From: Takifugu bimaculatus
Taxonomy: Eukaryota; Chordata; Actinopteri; Tetraodontiformes; Tetraodontidae
NCBI GenBank assembly: GCA_004026145.2
Contig: CP034986.1
Coordinates: 7,184,929 to 7,248,928 of the forward strand
Length of the DNA: 64,000 bases
Reading direction: 5' to 3'
Part shown: positions 39,749 to 51,100 of the stretch, piece by piece
How the letters are laid out: every line of letters begins with the position of its first letter
Numbering within the stretch: position 1 is the stretch's first letter
Notes under the pieces: model-generated
The model's database searches: none
What the model saw: only the letters and a program-made list of their open reading frames with translations
What the model was told of the DNA's origin: nothing
Position numbers and translations under genes: made by a program

Positions 39749-40985
39749 CTGTCTGTCTGTCTGTCTGTCTGCCTGCCTGCCAACGGAGTGACATGCTAAC
39801 TTGCTTTCATTCTGATGTTTTTCTAGAGAGCACGCTTCTTTGGTGAGAACGAAGGCCTTGACGACTACATGGAGGCCAGGGAGGGCATGCACCTGAAGAA
39901 TGTGGATTTCCGTGAACACATCCTGGCAGTTCCCAGATCCAGCCCACCAACCCTGGTTTTCCAGGCACAGAATTTTCTGGCTGGCCTCTGCCTTCCTGCT
40001 GTCGTGGCCGCTGCGGGTGGTGTCGGAGTACCGCACGGCGTCCGTCCACTACCACGTGGAGAAGCTGTTCGGCGAGGACGAGGACGCCGGCGGGGGAGGC
40101 GGCGGAGGTGGGCCGGGAGGGAGAGGGGATGGAGTGGATGGAGTGACTGAGAACGGGATTCACCCAGTAGGAATATCACTCGGCTTGAGTGGGAGCAGCT
40201 ACAGAGCTATTTCCCGGGTCAACACAGTGGATATGACGGAGCTGGAGTGGCACATCCGTTGTAACCAACAGATGGTTCCCAGCTACTCCGAAGCCCTCCT
40301 TATGGACATAGACACAAGTGGGGGGTCTCATCCGACCGTCTCTACACCCATCTCTGGGCCTCCATCTACCACCCCCTGCCAGGGGACCAACCCAGTAGCT
40401 CTCCCTGTGGTCTTCAACTCAGCTTACCTCCTCCAGACTTGTCCTCGATGCCGGAGGACCACATCCAGTTCCAGTCTTCCTTCCAGGCTGAGGGCACCAA
40501 TGGGAACCACAGCTCTGCTGAACGCCACGGTAGCAGGAATCAGGGCGGCGGGTCACGGAAGCGGGGGCATCGGAGGCAGGCTGGTGCTCAGTAGGAGTGG
40601 ATTCTCTCTGGGGAGACTCGGAGGAGGGCGCCAGAACAGTCTGTTTCATTCGAGAAGCATGGGGGGAGGACTGGGAGGAAGTAGGGAGGAGGGAGGAGGG
40701 GGCGCAGGCGGTAGCGGAGGTGGATTCCTCGGGCTGGGCTCCAGACAGAACAACGAGGAGACGAGAGGGGTTCTGGAAGGAGAAGCGGACGAGGATGAGG
40801 AGCAAACGAGGGAAAGAGGAAGTTCAGAGGAAGACGTGGAGCGGGAGTGTGGAGGGGGAGGCGAGGGGAGGGATGGCGGCGGCGGGGGAGTGAGAGAACG
40901 TCCGCCCTCCTACCAGGATGCGTTCTTCTTTCCCGTCCTCATTGTACACGGAGAGGAGAGCTGCCACGCCGGAGACGACATGTGA
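35062..40985 (+). CDS. tmem151a: Transmembrane protein 151 family member (TMEM151A by synteny)
   Basis: This is a multi-pass membrane protein of a vertebrate family of unknown biochemical role. Exons: 35062-35130, 38696-39025, 39168-39302, 39384-39523, 39645-39684 and 39827-40985, after a 3.6-kb first intron. Family hallmarks are CRESHWKCLLLTLLMYGC (TM1), YIPLAFLAMLYVVYLVECWH (TM2), [78 protein letters not shown] (TM3), MTELEWHIRCNQQMVPSYSE and the tail FFFPVLIVHGEESC. Two Gly/acid-rich insertions lengthen the C-terminus. The first five exons total 714 nt, in frame. The last has 1159 nt to the TGA, one base too many. The break is at about 39929, where GCAGTTCCC would read as the expected A-F-P if one G were absent. 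The core resembles TMEM151B and the tail TMEM151A. The nearby pyruvate carboxylase gene favours TMEM151A. Confidence 0.85.
37549..37594. repeat. (GT)n microsatellite
   Basis: A tract of about 46 bp in the large first intron of the TMEM151 gene. Open frames made of Cys-Val or Thr-His repeats come from it. Confidence 0.95.
37923..37988. repeat. Imperfect (GT)n/(GC)n alternating purine-pyrimidine tract
   Basis: About 65 bp of alternating GT and GC dinucleotides in the TMEM151 first intron, a sequence type able to form Z-DNA. Confidence 0.9.
39692..39770. repeat. (TGTC)n tetranucleotide microsatellite
   Basis: About 80 bp of TGTC/CTGT repeats with one interruption fill more than half of the 142-bp intron between the exons ending at 39684 and starting at 39827. 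The array begins seven bases after the donor. Confidence 0.95.
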
Positions 40986-42902
40986 CAAACTGGAGGGACG
41001 GGAAAAAAATCGGCGCTGAGCCGAAAGAAACGAGCGTGTCGGGATGAGAGTGGAGAGGAGAAAGAGGCTGAAAGAAAAGAGCAGATCGGCAATATGCTGC
41101 AGCCATCCCAGAAGGAGAAGAAAGCTGATGGAATCTAGTCAGGGAGGGGGCGAGCAGGCGGAAAAAAAAGGGTCGAGAAACGGCGACAGACCCTGCTCAC
41201 GTGCACGCGTTTCATTTCACATCATCGCTCATCTGGAGCTGAAGCCTTTCTGAAGGAACGGAGGGCGAATTGACCTGGCTGGAGGTCCGAGGGATTAGAA
41301 AAATATCAGTTTCCTCAAGTGTCTTTGGACAGGTGGACTTGAATTAAGGGATAAATGAAGACGAGGAACAGCTTAGATGCTTGGGATGAATACATATATA
41401 TATATATATGTGTGTGTAAATATATTTACAGATATATCTATGCAAGAGCAAAAGTGGGAGGTGGGCTGAGTCTCAGAATAACAGGCTGGAGAGCAGAGAA
41501 GACCCTGAGAGGCACAAATCCACAACCTGGAAGGAGGCAGACTAAAATATAGCACATTTATAGAGGAAAGGCCTAAATATGGTGAGGGGGGAAGGGGGGG
41601 CGGCTTGGCAAGAGGAATCAAATGAAATTAGATTCCCAAACAGGCCAGAGTATTTTCAGAGCTACTTTTGTATCTTCGCACGGCAGACGATTAAAACGGA
41701 GAGGCCCAGCTGCCATCTCGCACCTCGCCATAATCCTCCATCCAAGACGAGCCAGTGCTTCCTCTGCCTGTTCCCCCTCCTCCCACCCCTCCTGTGTTCT
41801 GGCTGTGCCTTCAGTTGACCCCCCCCCCCCCCACCCCCCTCCTGAGTCACAAGCGCAGACGTTAAAAAGCTCCGCATTGAAACGCCTCCTTTCTCGCCCG
41901 GCGCGTCCCGCTCCGAGCATCATCATCGATCCGTAGCATCTTCCTCTGCTGCGTTCAGAAGTGGTGGTTGTGTGATGCACCTCTGTCTCTGATCCTGGAA
42001 GTGCAGAGATCAGGTTTCAGCCCCACTGCCCCCCCCTCGCTTATGGCATTTCTTGTGGACGGAGGTTGCTACTTCGGCAATGAGACAAATCAAATATTTC
42101 CTGCGTCTATTAAATTCTCAACGACCTCCCACCATTTTCACTGCAAAAATAGGGGGCGAATGCCCCCCCCCCCATCCCCCCCGGTTAGTTTAGTTTTTGT
42201 CAGTTGTGACAAAAGATACAGCTGACCCTATCTAAATGCTATATATCACAGTAGAATTATCTTTCCAGGCATGGCAAAAAACCACCCCTTTACTCCATTT
42301 ATGTCCAGTGTACCGCGCTAACTTCGACCCAATTCCTTGTATTTTTAGGGCCGAGCAGTTTAAGGTGAACCCAATGAATGTCTCCAATAAACACAGAGCA
42401 GGTGGGGAATGTGCAGACAAGCTGTCCTAATTCTTTCATTTTTAGTGGAAAAGTCCAGACAAGCAGTGGGCCTCAGTGTTGGCTAACCTGGGATATCTAA
42501 AAGCACAGCAAAAGACTAGGAGGGATGTGACACGTGTGATCCCTGACCTGGATTCTGCAGAGACTTTCCTCCGGGGAAACCTCGGCCCGGCTCTGATTTC
42601 TGGATCCCCCGTCGCTGTTTGAGGAAAAACTGGGAGGACAGAGTTTCTGAGAAGGTGACAGTAAAAGACCATTTTCCCCACTCTATAGCATCACCTCAGT
42701 ACTAAAACTGTGGATTTAAGGTAAAGAAAATCACCATTAACGTTCCTGACCGCACTTCTGTGTTGACTGATCAAACTGTTGCCGCTTTCACCTTCAACCA
42801 TCATTTCAGCTGCAAAGATCCTGTTATGTGTATGTTTTCTGTCCGTCTCGTGAGGGTAGCCATCGTTTATCTTAATCTGCCACCAAAAAGCACACACACA
42901 CA

Positions 42903-42945
<43 letters not shown>

Positions 42946-44400
42946 TGTATATGCTATATGCTATAAATCAGTCTGCTGCTACTTTTATATCATCGTACTT
43001 GAGTAAACATCATTTCAGGTTGTAAAAGTGATGTCTAAAACACAAATGCCTTGGTAAGCTCTAGAAATGTCACAGCTTTTTAAAAAAAAATATTATTTCT
43101 ACGGGGAGGCTGTTTTTGTGTGCCACATGTGTCACTCCAGGTGTGCCCAGAGAACCCACGTTGTCTTACACGCACGTGCGCGCTTGCATGTTTGACAGCA
43201 GCGTTACCTGAAGAGTTCTCTCGCGTGTCGGTTTAAACCTGTCGAACCACCGTCTGTCCGCTAGGGGGCAGTGAATTACAGTGAATCAGCAATTCCAAAG
43301 TGAATCAAAGCAACAACAAAGCATCAAAGAGGCGCCGTTGACTGACGCCCGGTGTGACGTCGGCGCGCGCGCCTCTGCAGGTCCCTGATTTGATTTGAAC
43401 TGAATGAATGTTTAAAAACCGACCACGAGCGGCGTTCTCTTTTCCATCGGTCGGTTCTGCTCGTGCGCGCGCATGCTGATCGCGGTCCTCACCGCCTGAC
43501 GCTTCTCCACGCTGTTCCTGTTTCTCTTGTGGCCCCGGGGTCCTGTTTTCATACCAAATCTCTAACAAACAATGAAAAACATCTAGTTTGACATTAAGTT
43601 CGCAGTACGGAACCATACAATTATCTCCCGAAAGAAATGTGAGGTGATTTAAGGATCCCAAGGCACTGTCAATTATAGTTCCAGCCATGCCTGTGACAGG
43701 AGGAAAGTTCTCTGTGACTCTATGAATAACAGCGACTCTTAGAATAATCGTGTGTTTTAAGGTAATTATAGCTTTCAGAAAGAAGAACAATGTTACCTAT
43801 TGCTTGATCAAAGCAAACTCGGTGTAATTTGCCCCATCTTGACCTGTTGCTACAGTTTGAAAAGAGCGACTTCAATATCTCTCGAGATTTTCATCTTTTG
43901 AGAGCTCCGACAGCGCCGACGACCTGCAGAAACTTCCATTTCGTTTTTTTAATGGGACTGTTTGCCACAGTATGATTTAACAATAACAATAACCCCCCAT
44001 TCCCACCCCAGAATAGCCGAGCATGCCGACACACCGTTAATAATATTACTCGCTGTACACTAAATGCCGCTGGATTACTTGTGAGCTGCCAGACAAAGGA
44101 GTTGTTGCCACGGCGTCGATGTTGTGTCCATGCAGCCTCTGTGGAGTATGAAACAATATGTCACATTGTTGTCCTGCGCAGTGACGTTTAACGTCCGGAA
44201 CGCATCTTTCTGTCGGAGCACCGCCGTCCCCGATATATTAGCGATAACGGGATGGCCGGCGTCCCGCCAGGTTGTCACCTGCCTGCTTGGGATAATTATT
44301 TCATCTGGGTGGATGGTGGATGTGAAGGTCATGGAGCTGGAGGCGATAACTGTTGTTGACGATGACCATGGAAATTACAAATAAAGTCAATCTGCTTGGG
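40986..44400 (+). other. TMEM151 3' UTR and downstream non-coding DNA
   Basis: No further coding exon is seen. AATAAA occurs at 42386-42391 and again at 44380-44385. The first suits a 3' UTR of about 1.4 kb. The stretch holds short AT microsatellites, a C run at about 41819-41832, and a CTCF-like site (CCGCTAGGGGGCAG, 43258-43271). Confidence 0.4.
42906..42944. repeat. (AT)n microsatellite
   Basis: About 39 bp of alternating A and T downstream of the TMEM151 gene. A shorter TA tract lies at 41393-41410. Confidence 0.95.
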
Positions 44401-47080
44401 ACACCAGTCTGTGCAGTTATTAATTCAAAGAACACAGCTGCTTTTTTTTTTTTTAAACATTTTTTTTTTTTTACAGGTTATGGACTATTAAACATCGAGA
44501 AAGGTCTGAAATTATTTATGAGGCTTTAGCACCGTTTGAAAAATTGGGAGCGGGCATGTAATTTTACAGCTACATACACATTATAGGGTGTCGCATCAAT
44601 ATTCATAAAGGGTATTAGAATTTCTGAGCTCAGTATATATTATTCATCTCACTGGGATGGTGGGTTTTGCTTTGTCGCGTGGATGTGAACTCAAAGATTC
44701 TCTGCTGGGAGCTTTCCAGCGTGACCCTGTTTGTCGTTCTGCGCTGTCGGAGCTGGATTGACCCCAGACAAACGCCTGGGCCGCCTCATCCGACGGAGAG
44801 CAATTCCCAAGACTCTGCTGGTCCCGCAGGGCCGTTTGCCTGAGCCTGGACACCATCACAGGATAAAGATGCTTCTGGTGCTGATGGTGCAAGGACGAAC
44901 CATGAGGCGCTACCTCTCTCCAGACGCTAGGGGGCAGTAGAGCGCGGCCACGACATGATCACCGTCCTTTAGGGTCAATCCTGCTCAGCATCTCCTCGGT
45001 TCGGTGCTTTTATCCTGGCAGGTACACCCCCGGGAGAGCACGTGTCACCGTCTCATCAGGTAAACACCAACTGAGTAATCCCGCTTCTGCTGTTGCTGGT
45101 GCCACTAAGGTAGTTTGTTGATCAGAATGAAGTGATCCGTTTGATCCGAGCGCCTCTGCTGCAGGTGTCAAGACCAGCTTCCTGCCCTGCACCCTGGCAG
45201 GGATGTAAACAACCTCCACTGTTCCCTCTGGCTGTGTTGGCACTGACATCTGTACCCCCCCCCCCCCCTTCCCCAATGCTCCCATTTGCCCCCATCAGCT
45301 GCCTGTGTTGATGCTCGGGGCCCCTCCACAGATCTGCCTTTGTTGGCGCTCCCTCGCCAGGAGCTCCAGGCCACACTCACGGCTGTTTGCCCAGCAATCT
45401 CCTCTCAGTCCGAGATGGAAGGATGAGAAGAACATCTATCATTTAGGGTGTATTTTTATCAGATTCCTGCCTAAATCTTTTAATGTCTCCTTCCTTTAAA
45501 TGATTAACGCTACTACATTAGCTCTCACCAGCCAGAACTCATGGGGAAGAGCCAATTTTCTGCATCCCCTCTGGGGCCTACGTGTGTGCACTGCGTGCGC
45601 TCGTGCAGTCCTGGGTTGAGGTCTTTTCTCAAAATGATTTAATTTTTGAAGTCATGTTTAATAACCAGAGTAGCTATAAAGATATGTCATCATTTGGTTT
45701 CTCGTGTCAGTGACTGACAGGCTTTATTCACCCCTTTATCCACTTGGTGGCGCTCTGGCTTCATCCTCTCGGAGTAAGAGGTCCAAAAAGGAATACTCCA
45801 AACCAGAGGATTAGCTGTTCATGTGACGTAAATGTCAAAATTACCTGTTTTGTCTGTTTAGTTTGGTTAAAAAAAAAAAAAAAAAGTTTATTTTTCCACC
45901 ACTCCAATCGTCAGCAAATATGGAAATCTATTCAAATATTAATTTGATTCATGCTGAAAATGTAAAAATGTCATTAAATCTGTCTGCAGTGAGTGCAGAG
46001 GCGTATGAGTTCGGGGACCAGGCCCATAACACAAATATGGAATAACATTGAATTTCCAGGCTCCGTCTTAAATTCGAAGGGTTTCATAAGACGATTCCTC
46101 TGCAGAGGAGATGGGAGGAATAAACCGGAGACTGATGGAGAATCAGAGGTTCAGCACGACCTACACCCACACGTCATCAGAATGAAGGATGAGTCGGAAG
46201 GAAGGAAGCTTGAAAGGAGGGAAAAGTCGGGAATGTTGAATCTGGAGACACAACAAGCTGTGTCAGAAACATCAAATCACACATTTATGTAGGAAAACTC
46301 CAGGTGAACAATTGATAGATGCCAATCTGAGAAAACAGGGAACGTCTTCTTTAGACCTGGGTCACAAATAATGTCTCCCAGTATTCCCAGCTTTTTTCCT
46401 GCCAGAGTGTGATCCCACCGAGCTATTGGTACGTTCCTCATGCTGCAGTGTGGTGGTGGGGATGGTGGTCCCTCCCCACACCCCCTCCTCCCCCCTGCTT
46501 TACCTCCCTGTCTAATAATAGCAGCAGCATCTTATGTGTTTTCAGTCTCTGCCTCCCTCTATTCCCAGTTGCTGGTATGCAGCCCTTCTCTCACCTCTTC
46601 CCATCTTCTTTCAGATTCCATATGATTTTTGTATTAGCTGTCACCCCCCTGTCGTCTCCCTCATGAATGCACCATGAACATGCGGCTGTCTTCCTCCTCG
46701 GAACTTTTCAATCCCGTCTCGTTAGAATTCTGCCTGTGCGTTCTTCCCTTCAGGAGAGGAATTCTCTGCTAACGTTCTCGCCGTTATCGCGAGAACCTCG
46801 TTACCGCTCCCAGGTAGAACAGAGGGAAAACTCTGGAATACAAGAGGGAAGCTTGGAATTCCTTCCCACAGTGGTCCAGACAAACAAGTCGGACTCGGAG
46901 ACGCGGAACGAAGCGTTCGATTTGAAATAGGAAGTTTAAATGAATTAAGACACCAAATGAAACCGCGCCTCAATAAAAACACGTTTATCCGTCACGGCTG
47001 AGTCTAACCACAAGCCAAAATAACACATTAAAACGCTTTAAAAGCAGGTTTGTGTGTATGTGAAGCGCATTATCAACGGG
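44401..47080. other. Gene-free interval
   Basis: No conserved coding exon is seen on either strand. A CTCF-like site (ACGCTAGGGGGCAG, 44924-44937) and a C run (45255-45268) are the only marked elements. Confidence 0.45.
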
Positions 47081-48143
47081 CGGAAGTGACCACGCTTCCT
47101 CCTGTATTAATTAGTGCGCGTGCGACAGGTGAGCAATTAGCGAACGCCTGGTCGATCGATTGTGTCGAGATTTGATCTGAATGTTAAACACACCGTATAA
47201 TGTAGCAGAGATGGTGTTTACATGTCAGGGCCCGGGTTCGGGGCTTCAGGGTGAGGTTAAAGGCCATTTCCTCCCTGAAGTGGACGTCAAAGCAAACTGC
47301 GTCACGAGGTAAGCTACCTTAGCTAGCCCGCTAGCATGTTCAAAAGCTAACGTCTACGATTAAACGTTGCGTTACGTATGCGCGCAAAACGCGTACACAG
47401 CACAGACACACGTAAAAAATATTAGATTATGAAAACCAGATATTATAAACTGATTACGCAGTGAAATATTTCAATACTTATTAAATGAAATTTTGCGCGG
47501 CTTATTGATAATGAAAACGGAAATTCGGTATCTCAGAAAGTTAAAATATTCCAATTTGATTTTTCTTATATTTATTCATTTAAAAAAACATATTTTAGTG
47601 TAATAGAAGTTTGCGTCGATAGCAGCCTTCGGGTCAATTGTTGGGTCACGTGTCTCTCATCTCCCTCTTTTTTTCCCCCAGCCAGATCCTATCGAAGCTA
47701 AGCTAATGCTAATGCTCCATACAGTCACCTGTCGGACAGCGCTGGAAAGTAAGTATATTTGTTCAAATGCTGTACTTGAGTACAGTTTGACGTTACCTGT
47801 GCTTGAATATTCCCATTTTCCTTTATTTGAGGCCTCAATAATAATAAAACTACTACTACTACTACTAATTAGTATCACAGACTTACAGTAAGGTTGCTTG
47901 TGTTTCACAGGGAGGACAACAGCAGTGCCACTGCACCATGCAAATGTATTTTATTTTGAAATGTCAGGCCTTTTACAGTGCTCTTATTTATGTTGGTTTT
48001 AGGACACTGCACATGATGCCCCTGCAGCATTAACCTAAGGGGTCTTCTGGCATCAGGAGCAGCTTTAATGAACCAGGACCTTTGCTGGACACCTCTTCCA
48101 CAGACGCTCAGTCGGGAAGCTCCGCTCCATGGTGTTTCTCCAG
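47080..48143 (+). ncRNA. Candidate spliced non-coding transcript, or 5' exons of an unseen gene
   Basis: A run of well-formed splice signals in one orientation suggests a transcription unit. An ETS-like site (GGGCGGAAGTGACC) lies near 47078. A donor GACAG/GTGAGC follows 47128. An exon at 47206-47308 ends ACGAG/GTAAGC. An exon at 47682-47748 has a strong CTTTTTTTTCCCCCAG-type acceptor and a GTAAGTAT donor. There is an acceptor TTTCACAG before 47911, and an exon at 48003-48143 ends CTCCAG/GTAAGC. The only ATG-initiated frame (ATG at 47211) continues across the first splice for 41 codons and then stops. The 48003-48143 exon has stops in all three frames. So the unit looks non-coding, or consists of 5' UTR exons. 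No protein family is recognised and expression is not shown by sequence. Confidence 0.4.
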
Positions 48144-51100
48144 GTAAGCAACACCCACAGCTTCTGCACTCGCGTTGAAATCAGCAGCAGGATTCATGAG
48201 ACCGGCCATTGTTTCCTACCCCCCCGGCCTGGTTCCGTTGCTAAAATCCTCATTGTTGATGCTGTTCATGCGTCGGCTCTGTAAGTATTCTGTGGCTTTC
48301 AGCCGTATTCGCAGCAGGCTGCGTCGCCAGTATGAACTTTCTCTTCCCCAACAGTTTGTGTTGCATTTGCTATTCAGCACGGCTTCACTCCCCACACAGA
48401 TCAGTGCACATCAATGAGGGATGAGTCCAGATTACCGACCGCTTCAGTTGAGGAAAATCTCTTTCCCCTACTTGCCGTTCTGTCTCAACACACGAGTGAA
48501 CACAATTTAAATTGCTTATTATAATATTAGCACAGGCAGCCTTCGTTGATCTGCGTGTTTGCTCCAATCTTGCTCCACATCAGTGTTTTGTCGTTAATTG
48601 GCCGTCATTAATCAATTAATTAGGGTTTTCTCAGTGGAGCTGTGCTTATGTGGGCTGATACAGTCAAGTTCTTTGCATTGTAATTAACACTCTACAGAGT
48701 CAACGAGTCACATTGATGCTGGCACATGTACGGAACATCGGGTTTAGTCTCAGCTCGACCCGAAGCGTCAAGGTTCAGTAGGTTTGGGAGTGAGGAGTGG
48801 ACTGAGCAGGCAGGGCAGTTAAAGGTAAATAAGTCTGGACTTTGGAGGTAAGGGGGGGTGAGGTGACGCCTGCGTGGCTGGAGGATTCAGCCAAAGGCAG
48901 GAAGGAAGGCGGCAGGCGATGAAGAGCATCTCCATAATTTCATCCCTGAACGGTGTTCAGGTTTCTATAAATCTAGAGGATTTTCTTTTTCTTTTGCCTA
49001 AAAGTGCTTAAATCAATTTAAGCACCCAGATTGAAAGAGGCAGAGAGGACAATAAAGAGTTTTCTTTGCACTTTGACAAACAAGACCTCTTTAATCGGGT
49101 CTGCAGCTGCTGCAGAGTATTGATTGTATTCAAACCTAACGTCTAATTAAAGAAATCGGCAGATTTGGCCCATTTGGTTGCAGTTGGATGTCCAGTCACG
49201 TATTAGCGGCTTCATTCTCTTGATAGTAATTTAGGAGGGCTGATTCTGTCCGTTCTAAGCACATAAAACATCCCTTGAATACTCATCATTCTCGCCGAAG
49301 TTTTCACTCGAGTCTCTTCCGCACAGACTTTTTCATTATCTCCAGGATAAAGCTGGAGTTTGCTTTCAGTGGAGTCTGGGAGAAGTGTGACGGCGAGGCA
49401 CCGCAGAGCTCTGGGAGCTCACCGTGAAAGATGCGGCACGGCTGCGGGAGCAGAAAAACGACTAAAATGGATTCCAGCACCACTTTCTTACCAGCGCGCT
49501 GAATTTCCCGCTGCATATTTCTGTGTCCTGACAAAAACGCTATCTACAAAAAACTTTTAAAATGAATGCAACATGCCGTTTCTTCCCTGTGAACCATTTA
49601 GATTTATCAGGAAAACAGGCCGTAGTTGAAACCTATAGCAGGAAAAAAAAAATTGATGCCTCCGTTGTCCAATTAAATGATCAAATTGTTGCACAGAAGC
49701 CTGGTTAAACCTCTCAGAGGCTGGACTGACTGACTAAAACAGCCCAGCAACATCAGGGCAAAGACAGTTTAAGCAGTCAGATGATTCCTGCTGATGCTAG
49801 CCTGGTTAGCATCCTTGTAGGTGGTGGGAGAACAGCTCTAAGTGTTTCCCTTTGCCGTCTGTTGTGGGTTGATGTTGCGTTTCGCTGATGTGACAGTTGT
49901 TTTCAAATGGAACATGTCTTTGTGAGTCAGCGAGCAGCTCCTGTTGTACTACAGCAGCCGAACCTCTGAAGAGCTCTGTTGTGACATTTAGTAACTGCAG
50001 AGTCTTGCTGGGTAAAAAGGAGGAGGGTGTGATGAAAAGAGAGTAAAGGGAGGGGGGGGTAACAGGAATGAAGACGGCATGATTATCAGATAACCCAGCG
50101 TGTCAACTTAGTTGTTTAGTGGGCAAGACGCAGCTGGAAAAAGGAAAATTAAATGGTGATGAGGAGGTTCGTGTGTTGCTGGAAATCACTGAAGAGGTGG
50201 AAGTAAGATCCTCCAGCTGCTCAGGTCTGTGTTGGCTTTTATTCCAGCACACAGACGTCTGGTCTCTCTCAGTCTTGGCTTGTTACCTGTGGCTCTTCTA
50301 TGGCGACCATCATTCTTCCCAGTATTGACCCCCCCACCTTTTCCCCAGATAAGGTAGACTTGGCCTTTAAACTATTAATCCATAAAGCTAAATGTAACAG
50401 GGCCATGTGAGGTAATAAATGTGTCGTGTGTGGTGAGAGACGCCCCCCTAGTTAGTGCACGGCGTAGGCTGTGATTTTGGGCACGGGGAGTGTAGAAATG
50501 TGTCATCCGTCAACGGACCTCCAGCCACGGGCTCTTCTATGGGTGTTTATGTTCCTTAACTACATCTAGATGATGCACGAATGGATGAATCATGCACGTG
50601 GAATACAAACTCTGTCCTTGGATAAAGAGCTTTTTCTGCATCACACCGTTTTCAGCCATTCAAGACGATCCAAAAGTGCATGTTTTCTGCGCGTCTTCCT
50701 TTACTTCCCCCCCTCGCGAGTGGCTGTTTGCGTGCTCCTTGATGACATTTCACCCTGGCGTGAATTAAGATTGAATAGACGCTGTCGTGTACGCTGTTAC
50801 GCTCATCTGACCAATAATGGAATAGAGTAGTCGACAGATGACGCGGCGGGGCCGCGCGTCAAATCTAATTATTGTTATTTTGCAGTGAAGAGCGTTGACG
50901 GAAGCTTCTCTGCTAAAGCTAGTGTCTGCTCGTCTGTTTCCCAAGGCTAGGAAAGAAATCCGATGCCGCGTGTGGGGTTAGTTGGGTTTTGCACGTCGGA
51001 CGGCCATCTGGATGAGAGTGTTTGCTTTTTCGGCAACAGAACACGCTTCCAACCCCGTCACCAGATGGGTCAGGCTGGATCCAAACTGCGTCGTGATGGG

